A stretch of 64,000 bases of DNA. Origin: Bog-159 sp035499555. Its GTDB lineage: Bacteria > Acidobacteriota > Terriglobia > Bryobacterales > Bryobacteraceae. A model generated the notes under the pieces. It did no database searches, was not told the origin of the DNA, and worked only from the letters and a program-made list of their open reading frames with translations. A program made the position numbers and the translations under genes. Where the stretch lies: contig DATJYO010000049.1 of NCBI GenBank assembly GCA_035499555.1, forward strand, positions 62,001 through 126,000. The letters are read 5' to 3'. Shown here one piece after another: positions 36,911 through 45,818 of this stretch (its first letter is position 1; every line of letters starts with the position of its first letter).

Positions 36911-39019
36911 GCGCGTGCCGCTCTTGTACCAGTAGGGTGTGCGGCGGGCTGCCGCGGTGTTGGCATAAAGGGCGTGCAGTAACTCGAAGGCACGTTTGGA
37001 CCAGCGGTCGGTCTGCGCATCTCCGCCGCATGCAAAACGCGCGGCTATTACGGCCAGGTGCAATGCATCCGGCACGCGCGCTTCGCCGGGATGCGCACCG
37101 GCCCACTCGACCGCTACCCGCGCCATCAGCGTAGAGGCTGCCGGGAATGACGCGGGATGTTCCCGATCCCCGCTTTTCGCGACAAACGCAGGCGCCGGCG
37201 CGGCGCCCTGGTAGAGCAGTGCGAGCGGCGCGTTCAGCGGGCTTTCGGGACGGGCGGGGCACCACCAGTTGTCGCGGAACTTATCTATGCGCGGAGTGGG
37301 GGTCTGCCGGCCGAAACCGGCGTCGATGCCCGGGCGCATCCCCGGATTATTCAGCAGAAGCCAGATCGCCGCGAACCGGCGCGACGGATTGTCGGGCGCG
37401 GCCAGGTACGCATCCAAATACGATTTCAGGTACGGAGCCAGGCTCGCCAGAACCGGAGCGATCGCGCGCGCCGCCGCGGTATTGTCGGCCAGTATCGCTC
37501 TTACCCACACGGCCCGCGCGACTTCAAGTCGCAGGTTGGCCGGCAGCGACGAACTGACGGCTGCTTCGCGCAGGACCGTGAGGGGCGCGTAGCGGTCCAG
37601 AATTCGGGCGGCGTCCTGGTCGAAGTATCGTGCCGCCCGGCCTTGCACCGGCTCCTGAACGTCGTCCTCCAGGGTGGCCGCCTGCGTGCGCGGCGCGTAG
37701 CGCAGCAGTTCGTTCCAACTGCGCGCGAGGCGCATCCGCTCCGCCAGGAACAGGTTTCGCGCCGCCACCGGGAGTTTGCCGCGAAGCACGCCATCGAGGG
37801 CCGGACGGGCCGTACCGGCAGGCATGAGCCGCAGGCGATGGAACTCGACCGTCAGATACGCGGGCGATGACGGCGCCACGTCACCGGCGGATGTCATCAG
37901 ATCGGGATCCAGCCGTCCGGCCCAGGTCAGCGCCGCCACCAACCACGGAAGGGAGTGAGTCGCGCGCCATCGCTCCAAGGCGTGACCGCCGGGACTATAC
38001 TGCATGGTCGCCAGCCAGTCGGTAATATCCGCGTCGGGCGCGGGATTCTGTCCGTGATTGTAGAAATGGTCGAGCAGAAGCCGATAGTCCTGGATGCTCG
38101 GCGCCACACCGGCGCGCTGGGTCTCGATGATCTGGGCCGCGTCGCGCAGGGCCGATTGAGGGTCGGTCTGGACCTGCAGGTAACTCAGTAAGTCACGAGC
38201 GCTCCGGTGCCACGCGGCCGCATCGGGATCGGCCAGCACCTTCTGCAATTGGGCGCGGGCCGCGGGCGCGGCGGTGGCATCTACCAGGGTCATCTTGCGG
38301 ATCAGGGCGCGGGCCGCCAGATAGGGGGCGATGCCGTGCCAAGGTGAATCGCGGTCGCGGGCGATGCGCGCGAAGGCGGCAGCGGCGTCATCGAACTGGC
38401 CGGCATAGAACTCCGCGGCGGCGATCTGATAGGCGCGATCCGCCTGCAGCCACGCGGGAGCGCCGGCCGCCGTAGCCGCGGGTATGGATGGCGCCACAGT
38501 TGCCGGGGCGGCGCAGTTGGCGAATACCTGGTCCTGCGCGGCCACCCAGGACCGTAAGGCGTCGTGATCGAGTCCCGCCTCGAAATGCTGTCCCAGAGTT
38601 TCGGCGGCATGCCGGAAGGCGTCATCGCCGCAATTCAGAACGTACGCCTCCGGCTCGTACCATTTGAACCGCTCGATGCGCTCCAGGCGCGGCGCACCCA
38701 CCAGCACACGCGCGCGGAGCCATGCATCGACCGCCGCATTCTGGTCGCTCCAGGGCTCCGGCGGCTTTTGCAGCAGAGCCGCCTGGTCCTCCGGGCCAAG
38801 TCCGATTCCGGACAGGTAACGATAAGCCACCAGCAGGTAAATGCGCCGATAGCGGGGCTGGACGATACCGAGTTGTCCGGCGAAGTAGGCGGTCTCATCG
38901 AAGGGCATCGTCCCGGGAGCAAACACCGCCTCCGGAAAGAACGGTCCGCAACTGGAGAGATCCGCCGGCGCCACCAGGACGCCCGCCAGGAGCAAAAAAA
39001 TCAGAATTGTCTTTGCCAT
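36908..39019 (-). CDS. Large exported alpha-helical protein of unknown function
   Basis: The 703-residue product has a signal peptide (ILIFLLLAGVLVAPADLSS) followed by the exposed motif CGPFFPEAVF, which I recall from unnamed acidobacterial secreted proteins. The rest is Ala-rich helical repeat, TPR/SEL-like in places (YQIAAAEFYAGQFDDAAAAF, LAARALIRKMTLVDATAAPA). A Trp-rich region lies near residue 600 (RDNWWCPARPES). The ATG at 39019 lies inside the end of the DUF3142 gene, so it belongs to that operon. No enzyme motif is seen. Confidence 0.75.
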   Translation of the reverse strand: MAKTILIFLLLAGVLVAPADLSSCGPFFPEAVFAPGTMPFDETAYFAGQLGIVQPRYRRIYLLVAYRYLSGIGLGPEDQAALLQKPPEPWSDQNAAVDAWLRARVLVGAPRLERIERFKWYEPEAYVLNCGDDAFRHAAETLGQHFEAGLDHDALRSWVAAQDQVFANCAAPATVAPSIPAATAAGAPAWLQADRAYQIAAAEFYAGQFDDAAAAFARIARDRDSPWHGIAPYLAARALIRKMTLVDATAAPAARAQLQKVLADPDAAAWHRSARDLLSYLQVQTDPQSALRDAAQIIETQRAGVAPSIQDYRLLLDHFYNHGQNPAPDADITDWLATMQYSPGGHALERWRATHSLPWLVAALTWAGRLDPDLMTSAGDVAPSSPAYLTVEFHRLRLMPAGTARPALDGVLRGKLPVAARNLFLAERMRLARSWNELLRYAPRTQAATLEDDVQEPVQGRAARYFDQDAARILDRYAPLTVLREAAVSSSLPANLRLEVARAVWVRAILADNTAAARAIAPVLASLAPYLKSYLDAYLAAPDNPSRRFAAIWLLLNNPGMRPGIDAGFGRQTPTPRIDKFRDNWWCPARPESPLNAPLALLYQGAAPAPAFVAKSGDREHPASFPAASTLMARVAVEWAGAHPGEARVPDALHLAVIAARFACGGDAQTDRWSKRAFELLHALYANTAAARRTPYWYKSGTR

Positions 39020-39735
39020 CGGCTGACCTTCCGGAGCACGGCTTGCACGTCATCTGCCGACCACGGACGCGGATCGAACACATACACGCGCCGCCCGCCT
39101 GGGACACGGGCGGGTAGCTCGTCCGTGGAGACGCCCACGCTCGACCGGCACAGCGCGCCGGTGAAATCGGCGCCCGGCGAATACCGGTCCGGGCCCATGC
39201 GGAACAGCATCGGCACGGCTTCGGCGACCGGCAGGCCGGCGATCCAACCGTCGGCTTCACACCACGATGCCAGGGCCGTCATCGACAGCGGAATGCGGGC
39301 CGGGAGCCGCCGCCGTACATCCTCCAACAGGTCGCGGTAGAACACGCGCTCCGAGGATACCGCATCGAAGTCCACTTGCAGCGCCCGTACGCCGGGAATG
39401 GCGGCGGCAGCGGCAATAGCCGCCGCGATTCTATCCGGATCCGCGTGCTCCGCCTTGCCCCCGCTCTCCACCCTCACCACCGCCATCAGCCCCGCGCCAT
39501 GCGGCAAGCGCAGCGGTTGCATGCGTGGACGGATGTCCACGCCGTCTTCCCGCGGACACACAGTGAGGGCCAGGAAGGCCACTCCCACGACGCGCGTGTC
39601 CAGCCAGCGCAGATCCTCGGGGCGCTCCCAGGCCCACACCATGACGCGCGGCAGTCCGGGCAGGGGATCGGGACGTTGGGCGCAACCCGCGAGCAGCAGC
39701 CCGGGGAGGATGGCGGCCATGGATGGTCGTCGCAT
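39001..39735 (-). CDS. DUF3142-domain lipoprotein
   Basis: The 244-residue protein has a lipoprotein signal with lipobox LLLAGC (MAAILPGLLLAGCAQ) and DUF3142 features: VMVWAWERPEDLRWL, VGVAFLALTV, QVDFDAVSSERVFYRDLL and a TIM-barrel-like WCEADGWI block. The domain is of unknown function with a possible glycosidase-like barrel. ATG 39735 gives the best lipoprotein signal; a GTG at 39780, directly after the upstream stop, is possible. It overlaps the next gene by 19 bases. Confidence 0.85.
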   Translation of the reverse strand: MRRPSMAAILPGLLLAGCAQRPDPLPGLPRVMVWAWERPEDLRWLDTRVVGVAFLALTVCPREDGVDIRPRMQPLRLPHGAGLMAVVRVESGGKAEHADPDRIAAAIAAAAAIPGVRALQVDFDAVSSERVFYRDLLEDVRRRLPARIPLSMTALASWCEADGWIAGLPVAEAVPMLFRMGPDRYSPGADFTGALCRSSVGVSTDELPARVPGGRRVYVFDPRPWSADDVQAVLRKVSRWQRQF

Positions 39736-39780
39736 ACTGTGGATGCCCGCGCGCATTCCTACGCACGTTGCGCGCCGCAC

Positions 39781-42207
39781 TTATTTACGGAGAATGCTGT
39801 AAGCGGGGTCCAACTGCACCTTTACCGGCGCTTGCCGCAAGGGAAAGCTGAAGGACACCGGATCGCTCGACGTGCTGACCCATTCGGTCATCATCTTGCC
39901 CCTGGGCATCTGGATTTCGATCGGCACGTTGATGCTGAATCCGTCGTCCACATCGTTCTGTGTGACCGATCCCACCAGGCGCAGCGCGGCGCCTTTGCCC
40001 TTCACCGAATAGTTCATCTTCAATGCCGGGATGCCGGTACCGTAAACCCACTGATCGAAGAAATTTTCCAGATCGGAATCGCGGGAATGGGCCGGCAGGA
40101 AGCGCGCCGCGAGCAGGCGGAAATCTTCGGTCGAGAGCGGCTTGCGCTCGTATTCTTTACGCAGTTGCGCGAGCATGGCCAAGAAGCTCTGATCTCCCAT
40201 GCGGCGGCGCAGCATGTGCATGATCCAGGAACCCTTGCCGTATGTGATGGCGTGATAAGCCTGTGGCGTCTGGGAGTTTTCCAGGCGCATGCCCAACACG
40301 ATCGGGCCGGTCGATTCCACCGTTTTGTCGCCGCTGGTCTTCTCCAGCAGGTTGGTTTTGTAGGTATCCAGCGCCAGGGCGACCGGCTGCGAACCTTCCT
40401 TGTTCTCGAGATACAGCAGCGCCGAGTAATCCGCCAGCGCTTCCATGAGCCACTCGTCGTGATAGCCCGCGGAGGTCACCACGTTGCCCCACCATTGATG
40501 CGCGGTCTCGTGCGCCTGCAGGATCTCGGAAAAGAAGAGGCGGCCGTGCGCGTCCAGCCGACGGATGGCGCGCTGCTGGGGGGCCAGGTACGACATGGTG
40601 GAGAGATAGATCAGGCCGGGAAAGCCCTGCCCGAAGCGGCCGGGGACCGGCGAGACGGTCAGGGTCGGCAGGGCCGGGGGACCGAAGCGGGCGGCCATGA
40701 ACTCGAGCGCCGACGTGATTTCCGAGGCGATCTCCTGCAGCCGGGCCAGGGGATCGGGCGGTAAGTCCGGCGGCAGCATGACCATTTCCGGCTCGTGATG
40801 GCGCAGCGTGGGCGGCGTCTGCACGACATCCTGTGGGGGAGGATTCAGCTCCGGCTCCACGGCGCGATTGGCGCACACTTCCACCGTGTAGCCGTGACGG
40901 GAGATACGGATGCGCTCATATTGGCCCAGGTTAAAACCCGCAAAGCGGATGGGCACGCTGGTGGCGCGATGCGTAACGCGGAAATTGCCTTCCTCGTGCT
41001 CGTCGATCAGATCGCCGGCGGTCACCAGGTCGAGATCCTTGGGGTAGCGGAAGGTAAGGTCGTATTTGGCGAACTGCAGGCCGACATTGGGGAACCAGTT
41101 GGCGCGGGCCCCCACGTAATAGACGTGATTGCCGGCTTCGAAGATGACCTTGCCCTCGTGTTGAAATTCGATCTCATAATCGCGCCCCGGATCGAGGGGC
41201 TCGCGCGGCACCACCAGGAACATCTGATTGCCCACGTTGCGCAACAGGTCGGCGCGCATGGTATCGGGTTGCAGGACCTCGGCCGGCTGGCCGTTGACGA
41301 GCACGGCCGACACGTGCATCGACTGGGCGATATCGAAGGCCAGGGCCGGCAGCTTTTGGGAAGCCGGGCGCGCCCGGACGCGGGTGATCACGTGCAGGGA
41401 CAGGTCCGGTTCGAGCGTGGCGTGGATCCGGAAATTATCCAGTGCGAGTTCCAGGCCGATCTCGCGATTGCGGAAAGAACGGGCGACGAAACTGGTCCAC
41501 ACGTCGAAGAACAGCACGTTGTCGCGCGACGTCAGCTTACCGATGACGATTTGCTCGCGGGCGTCGCGATCGTAATACAGGTCGAAGGTGCCGAGCTGCC
41601 GGCCGCGCATGGTCATGGAAAAGAAACCATGATCGCGCGGGGAGCCGCGGAACAGATCCCACACCAGACGGGTCTGGAAACTCGCCCCCAGGTTGCGCAA
41701 CACCGGTGTCCACTTGTCCGACATCAGGGCCCCGACTGCCGGGACCTTCCGGCTGCTGTTCTGACGGATCTGTTCGCTCAGGCGCGCGTAGGTGTCGTCG
41801 GAGAACAGCATCACGGCGCTGACCAGGTGCTCGTCCAGATTGGGTGAGCCGGTGTAGGATGCCAGGGAGCGGCGTTCGCCGAGATTGGGGGGCAGCACCA
41901 GCACCTCCGCGTCTCCGCCTTCCACGTCGGCGCTAAACACCGCCGCCATCGGCGCGCCCGCGATGGGCTTCGCGAAAATCAGATAACCGTCGGTGAGAAA
42001 GATGCGCGCTTCGTCTTTGTACAACGAGAACTCACGCACGCGGTAGCACTGGGCCGGATCGAGCGACATTTCGCGAATTCCGCGGGCCAGATCGGCGGCG
42101 GTGGTGGCATGGGCCAGCGGTGCGATGCAGGTCAATAAAGCGAGCGTTTGGAGTCTGCGCCGCCACCCGGGATGGGGGACGGCTGGGGGTCCGTAGTTTT
42201 GCTTCAC
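39781..42207 (-). CDS. M1-family metallopeptidase, active-site intact
   Basis: The 808-residue exported peptidase (leader TLALLTCIAPLAHA) has a long N-terminal region and an M1 domain with HETAHQWWGNVV and the third zinc ligand Glu in EWLMEALADYSALLYLE, separated by the exact 18 residues. It is therefore expected to be an active zinc aminopeptidase in the periplasm. Its C-terminal region parallels the broken relative at 3-1229 (DQSFLAMLAQLRKEYERKPL against DQNFMATLKEFATRYAWKAA). GTG 42207 is the start. Downstream genes DUF3142 and the 703-residue protein appear cotranscribed. Confidence 0.93.
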   Translation of the reverse strand: MKQNYGPPAVPHPGWRRRLQTLALLTCIAPLAHATTAADLARGIREMSLDPAQCYRVREFSLYKDEARIFLTDGYLIFAKPIAGAPMAAVFSADVEGGDAEVLVLPPNLGERRSLASYTGSPNLDEHLVSAVMLFSDDTYARLSEQIRQNSSRKVPAVGALMSDKWTPVLRNLGASFQTRLVWDLFRGSPRDHGFFSMTMRGRQLGTFDLYYDRDAREQIVIGKLTSRDNVLFFDVWTSFVARSFRNREIGLELALDNFRIHATLEPDLSLHVITRVRARPASQKLPALAFDIAQSMHVSAVLVNGQPAEVLQPDTMRADLLRNVGNQMFLVVPREPLDPGRDYEIEFQHEGKVIFEAGNHVYYVGARANWFPNVGLQFAKYDLTFRYPKDLDLVTAGDLIDEHEEGNFRVTHRATSVPIRFAGFNLGQYERIRISRHGYTVEVCANRAVEPELNPPPQDVVQTPPTLRHHEPEMVMLPPDLPPDPLARLQEIASEITSALEFMAARFGPPALPTLTVSPVPGRFGQGFPGLIYLSTMSYLAPQQRAIRRLDAHGRLFFSEILQAHETAHQWWGNVVTSAGYHDEWLMEALADYSALLYLENKEGSQPVALALDTYKTNLLEKTSGDKTVESTGPIVLGMRLENSQTPQAYHAITYGKGSWIMHMLRRRMGDQSFLAMLAQLRKEYERKPLSTEDFRLLAARFLPAHSRDSDLENFFDQWVYGTGIPALKMNYSVKGKGAALRLVGSVTQNDVDDGFSINVPIEIQMPRGKMMTEWVSTSSDPVSFSFPLRQAPVKVQLDPAYSILRK

Positions 42208-42217
42208 TGTAAATTCC

Positions 42218-42223
42218 AGTCTA
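42218..42223 (-). promoter_or_regulatory. -10-like hexamer of the M1 peptidase gene (TAGACT)
   Basis: On the minus strand TAGACT lies ten bases before the GTG start with no Shine-Dalgarno. It sits back to back with the plus-strand TACAAT of the FAH-family gene. Confidence 0.35.
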
Positions 42224-42236
42224 ACGCCCCACGCGC

Positions 42237-42242
42237 TACAAT
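42237..42242 (+). promoter_or_regulatory. -10-like hexamer of the FAH-family gene (TACAAT)
   Basis: TACAAT is six bases before the ATG at 42249. The string gcTACAATtt is shared with the hemB promoter. Confidence 0.5.
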
Positions 42243-42248
42243 TTGCGC

Positions 42249-43103
42249 ATGCGATTCGTTACTTTCCAGCGCCACGATCATGCGGAGCCCGGCGTCCTGC
42301 GGGACGAGCAGATCGTGGCCGTGCGGCTGGCGGGATTCGAGAGCGTGCTGCAGGCGATTGCCGGAGGCCCCGCGGCCCTGGATCGGGTGGCGCGGTGGAT
42401 TCCCGATGCTCCCGCGAGCGAGATTTTCCAGGCGGCAGATGCCAGGCTCTGCGCCCCTCTGCCGCGTCCGCCGAAGATCATCTGCATTGGACTCAACTAT
42501 CGCGCGCATGCGCTGGAGGCCGGGCAGGGGATCCCCGAAGTGCCCACGGTCTTCGCCAAGTTTCCCAACACCGCCATTGGATCGGGCGAACCGATCGTGC
42601 TGCCCCGGAATTCCGCGAAGCCGGATTACGAGGCCGAGATGGCCTTCGTCATCGGCAAAGCGGGGCGTCATGTTCCGGCGGAACGTTGGCGGGAATACGT
42701 GTTCGGCTACACCAATTTCAACGACGTGAGCGCGCGCGATTACCAGATGCGCACTTCGCAATGGATGATCGGCAAGACGTTCGATACGTTCGCGCCCATG
42801 GGGCCGGCCCTGGTGACGGCGGACGAGGTCGCCGATCCGCACGCGCTGGATATCAGCACGATCATCAACGGCGAGGTGCTGCAGCACAGCAACACCAACG
42901 ACCTGATTTTTAAGATCCCGGAGTTGATCGCGTATCTGTCGAGCGTGTTCACACTGGAGCCCGGCGACGTGATCGCGACCGGCACGCCGTCGGGCGTGGG
43001 GTTTGCCCGCAAGCCGCCGCGCTGGCTGCGGCCGGGAGACGACGTGATCGTGCGGGTGGAAGGCTTGGGAGACTTGCGCAATCCGGTGCAGGCCGAAGCG
43101 TGA
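42249..43103 (+). CDS. Fumarylacetoacetate hydrolase-family enzyme
   Basis: The 284-residue cytoplasmic enzyme has the FAH fold. It has IICIGLNYRAHALEAG, FAKFPNTAIGSGEPIVLP, the metal-binding YEAEMAFVIGKAG and NDVSARDYQMRTSQWM, and the catalytic-loop GDVIATGTPSGVGFAR. Members hydrolyse or decarboxylate acylpyruvates and similar beta-diketo acids in catabolism; the exact substrate cannot be told. ATG 42249 is preferred over the TTG at 42243 because the family alignment starts there and the leaderless -10 spacing fits. Confidence 0.93.
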   Translation: MRFVTFQRHDHAEPGVLRDEQIVAVRLAGFESVLQAIAGGPAALDRVARWIPDAPASEIFQAADARLCAPLPRPPKIICIGLNYRAHALEAGQGIPEVPTVFAKFPNTAIGSGEPIVLPRNSAKPDYEAEMAFVIGKAGRHVPAERWREYVFGYTNFNDVSARDYQMRTSQWMIGKTFDTFAPMGPALVTADEVADPHALDISTIINGEVLQHSNTNDLIFKIPELIAYLSSVFTLEPGDVIATGTPSGVGFARKPPRWLRPGDDVIVRVEGLGDLRNPVQAEA

Positions 43104-43119
43104 CCCGGGAAATTCTGGG

Positions 43120-43899
43120 TTACGGTACGAACGAGCGCAGCAGGACGGCATTCTGTGCCGCGATGGGGAAGCGGCCGGACGCCACCCAGACGTCGCCCGG
43201 CGCAAACGGCTGGCCTTCTATCGTTCCAGTTCCTGCGATGACCACGAGGAACTCGGCATCCGGTCCGGCGGTGTGGGATCGTTCGCCTCGCACCGCTACC
43301 GACTCCGTGCGGAAATAAGGACATTCGGCCAGCAGGCGGCGGCCGTCGCCCAGATCTATGGGGGCGCACGGTCCGGGATGATCGGCAAAACGCGTCACTG
43401 CCAAACCCGCATCCAGGTGCAGTTCGCGGGGACGGCCGTAGTCGTAAAGCCGATACGTGACATCGCTATGCTGCTGGATTTCACAAAGCGTCAGCCCGCC
43501 GCCGATGGCGTGCACCGTGCCCGCCGGCACGAAGAACGTCTCGCCGGGATGGGCGGGATACCAGTGCAGGAGCTGTTCGATCTCTCCCGAAAGGGCGGCT
43601 TCGCGCGCGCGCGGCGCGGTAAGAGGTTGCGCGAACCCCAGGGCCAGGCGGGCGTCCGGGGCGGCGCGCAGCACGTGCCACATCTCGGTCTTGCCTGGAC
43701 CGGCGCCGCAATCCGGCGGATGCACCTGAACCGAGAGATTCTCAGAGGTGAACAGAAATTTCAGGAGCAGCCGGGGCTCCTCCGGCGCGGTGAACCAGAC
43801 TTCGCCAATCTTGCGTTCGGAACCGGGATACCAGGGCGCGGTATCGGTGCTGCCCCAGATCTTTTCGAGCGCGGTGGAACTCAGCCGGCGGACCGTCAC
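43120..43899 (-). CDS. manA: Mannose-6-phosphate isomerase, class I type
   Basis: The 259-residue zinc enzyme interconverts mannose 6-phosphate and fructose 6-phosphate. Zinc ligands are visible as Q58-V-H60 (SVQVHPPD), E72 (KTEMWHVL) and H130 (VPAGTVHAIGGG). It is a short form, as in many bacteria. The GTG start overlaps the aminotransferase stop by four bases (GTGA). A phosphohexomutase at 54813 may act in the same sugar-nucleotide supply. Confidence 0.92.
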   Translation of the reverse strand: MTVRRLSSTALEKIWGSTDTAPWYPGSERKIGEVWFTAPEEPRLLLKFLFTSENLSVQVHPPDCGAGPGKTEMWHVLRAAPDARLALGFAQPLTAPRAREAALSGEIEQLLHWYPAHPGETFFVPAGTVHAIGGGLTLCEIQQHSDVTYRLYDYGRPRELHLDAGLAVTRFADHPGPCAPIDLGDGRRLLAECPYFRTESVAVRGERSHTAGPDAEFLVVIAGTGTIEGQPFAPGDVWVASGRFPIAAQNAVLLRSFVP

Positions 43900-45083
43900 T
43901 GCTCCACTATAAAACGGTGCAGCCGGTCCAGGCCCCGCTCCAGTTCGTGCATGGAGGTGGCATAGGAAATGCGCACGTGCTGGTGCGTTCCAAAGGCTTC
44001 GCCGGGCACCACCGCGACGGCGGCCTTTTCGAGCAGCGCTTCGGCGAATTGCACGCTGGTGGAAGTGCCGTTGCGCAGCGCCACGCCGATGTTGGGGTAG
44101 GCATAAAAGGCTCCCCGCGGCTCGGCGCAAGTGACCCCCGGGATGGCGCGCAGGCGCTGGATGACATAGTCGCGCCGCCTGGCGTACTCGGCCAGCATGG
44201 TGCTGACGGATTCCTGCGGGCCGCGCAAGGCTTCGACCGCCGCTTTTTGCGCGATGGATGTGGGGTTGGAGGTGGCGTGGCTTTGCAGTTTCAGCATGGC
44301 CCCGATGACGGGCGGGGGCGCCAGGGCGAAGCCGATGCGCCAGCCGGTCATGGCGTAGGTCTTCGAAAGCGATCCCGCCACCAGCACGTTGTGTCTCGCG
44401 CCGGGCAGCGAGGCGACGGAGAACGGCGCACTGTCATACAGGAAACGGCAATAGCACTCGTCGGTCATCAGGAAGATGCCGGCGCGTGCGGTCACATGCA
44501 GAATCTTCTCGAACTCGGCGGGGTCCAAAACGGCGCCGCTGGGGTTGGACGGCGAATTGATGATGACCAGCTTGGTGCGATCCGTGATGTAGCGTTCCAC
44601 CATCGCCGCGGTCAGGGCGAAACCGCGATCTTCGTCGGTAGCCACGAACACGCACCGGGCGCCGGCGTAATTCACGACGTCTTTGTAGGTGACCCAGTAG
44701 GGTACCGGAATCACTACCTCGTCGCCGGGATTGAGCAGCGCTTGCGTCAGGTTGAAGATGACGTGCTTGCCGCCCACCGCGATCAGGCACTCGGCGGGCT
44801 TATAAGAGGTGCCGAAATCGGCGGCGTGGCGCTCGCAGACCGCCTGCTTGAGTTCCAGCGTGCCGCCGGCGTTGGTGTACTTGGTGAAGTTCTGTTCCAG
44901 CGCGCGAATGGCGGCGCGCTTGATGTTGTCCGGCGTCGGGAAGTCCGGCTCCCCCGGGCCGAAGTCCACCACGTCCACGCCCTGGGACCGCATGCGTTCG
45001 GCGTCGGCGGCCACCTTCATGGTGGACGAGACGCTGATCGCGGCAATCCGTTGCGCAATCTCCTGACTGAACTCGACTGTCAT
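43896..45083 (-). CDS. Aspartate/aromatic aminotransferase, PLP fold type I
   Basis: The 395-residue enzyme has the PLP lysine K241 (SLSKTYAMTGWRIGFAL), SNPSGAVLDPAEF and the substrate Arg region HQHVRISYATS. It belongs to the class I aspartate aminotransferase Ib group (similar to AspB). Related enzymes also include prephenate and LL-DAP aminotransferases, so substrate is inferred. GGAGGGGAGAGG is a strong Shine-Dalgarno for ATG 45083. It lies in the coaD-aminotransferase-manA unit. Confidence 0.93.
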   Translation of the reverse strand: MTVEFSQEIAQRIAAISVSSTMKVAADAERMRSQGVDVVDFGPGEPDFPTPDNIKRAAIRALEQNFTKYTNAGGTLELKQAVCERHAADFGTSYKPAECLIAVGGKHVIFNLTQALLNPGDEVVIPVPYWVTYKDVVNYAGARCVFVATDEDRGFALTAAMVERYITDRTKLVIINSPSNPSGAVLDPAEFEKILHVTARAGIFLMTDECYCRFLYDSAPFSVASLPGARHNVLVAGSLSKTYAMTGWRIGFALAPPPVIGAMLKLQSHATSNPTSIAQKAAVEALRGPQESVSTMLAEYARRRDYVIQRLRAIPGVTCAEPRGAFYAYPNIGVALRNGTSTSVQFAEALLEKAAVAVVPGEAFGTHQHVRISYATSMHELERGLDRLHRFIVEQ

Positions 45084-45126
45084 CCTCTCCCCTCCTCGCG
45101 GACCCGGGTGGCCGGCCGCCGTCCCA

Positions 45127-45639
45127 TCATTGACGGCCTATGCGCTGGCGCAGGCGGGCTTCCACCGCAGGCGGCACCAGCCCTCCGATATTCCCCCCCA
45201 GCCCGAACACTTCCTTCACCAGGCGCGAACTGATGAACGAGTAAGCTTCACTGGACATCATGAATACGGTTTCAATGTCCGGCCGCAGGCGGCGATTCAT
45301 CAGCGCCATCTGCAGCTCGTATTCATAGTCCGAAATGGCCCGAATGCCGCGCAACAGCACCGTGGCGCCGTTCTGCGCGGCGTAATCGACCAGCAGGCCG
45401 TTAAAGGAATCCACCACCACGTTGGGAAAGCGGGCCAGCACGTCGCGCAGCATCTCGATGCGCTCTTCCACGGTGAACAACGGCTGCTTGGTCTCGTTGC
45501 GCAGAATCGCGACGATCAGCTTGTCGCAGAGACGGCAACCCCGTTCGATCAGGTCCAGGTGACCGTTGGTGATGGGATCGAAAGACCCCGGGTACACGGC
45601 GATCACTTGGGGCGGCTTCGTGGCCGCGGGGATGCTCAT
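45127..45639 (-). CDS. coaD: Phosphopantetheine adenylyltransferase
   Basis: The 170-residue enzyme transfers AMP from ATP to 4'-phosphopantetheine, the penultimate step of coenzyme A synthesis. The nucleotidyltransferase motif YPGSFDPITNGH (T-x-GH), the RGIRAISDYEYELQMALMN block and the ISSRLVKEV end are all typical. It has normal length. It is the first gene of its unit. Confidence 0.97.
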   Translation of the reverse strand: MSIPAATKPPQVIAVYPGSFDPITNGHLDLIERGCRLCDKLIVAILRNETKQPLFTVEERIEMLRDVLARFPNVVVDSFNGLLVDYAAQNGATVLLRGIRAISDYEYELQMALMNRRLRPDIETVFMMSSEAYSFISSRLVKEVFGLGGNIGGLVPPAVEARLRQRIGRQ

Positions 45640-45818
45640 CTCGTTGGCTATTCTTCGATTCTAGCGGAAGTGGAGGAGCGCTGGGAACCGGCGGCCCGCG
45701 CCCGCCGGCGCGCCCCGGCTACTGCCGACCTACTAGTATGAAATCAGTATTGTAAGTCCCCGCACGCTACGTTACCATTCGGACAGTTTCTATTTAACAG
45801 ATAACAGGGTCTTAAAGA
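45640..45818. other. Divergent intergenic region before the cytochrome/propeller operon
   Basis: This 179-base gap has a GC-rich hairpin CCGGCGG/CCGCCGG (45688-45708, 7-base loop) and then an AT-rich stretch just before 45819. I see TAGAAT on the minus strand about 20 bases before coaD. No gene or clear promoter for the plus-strand operon can be assigned. Confidence 0.4.

Noticed and set aside
39376..40764. A 462-residue open frame antisense to DUF3142 and the M1 peptidase
   Set aside because: No domain or signal; both sense genes are secure.
45688..45708. GC-rich hairpin CCGGCGG/CCGCCGG
   Set aside because: It lies in a divergent promoter region without a T-run and is expected by chance in such GC-rich DNA; only noted in the intergenic entry.
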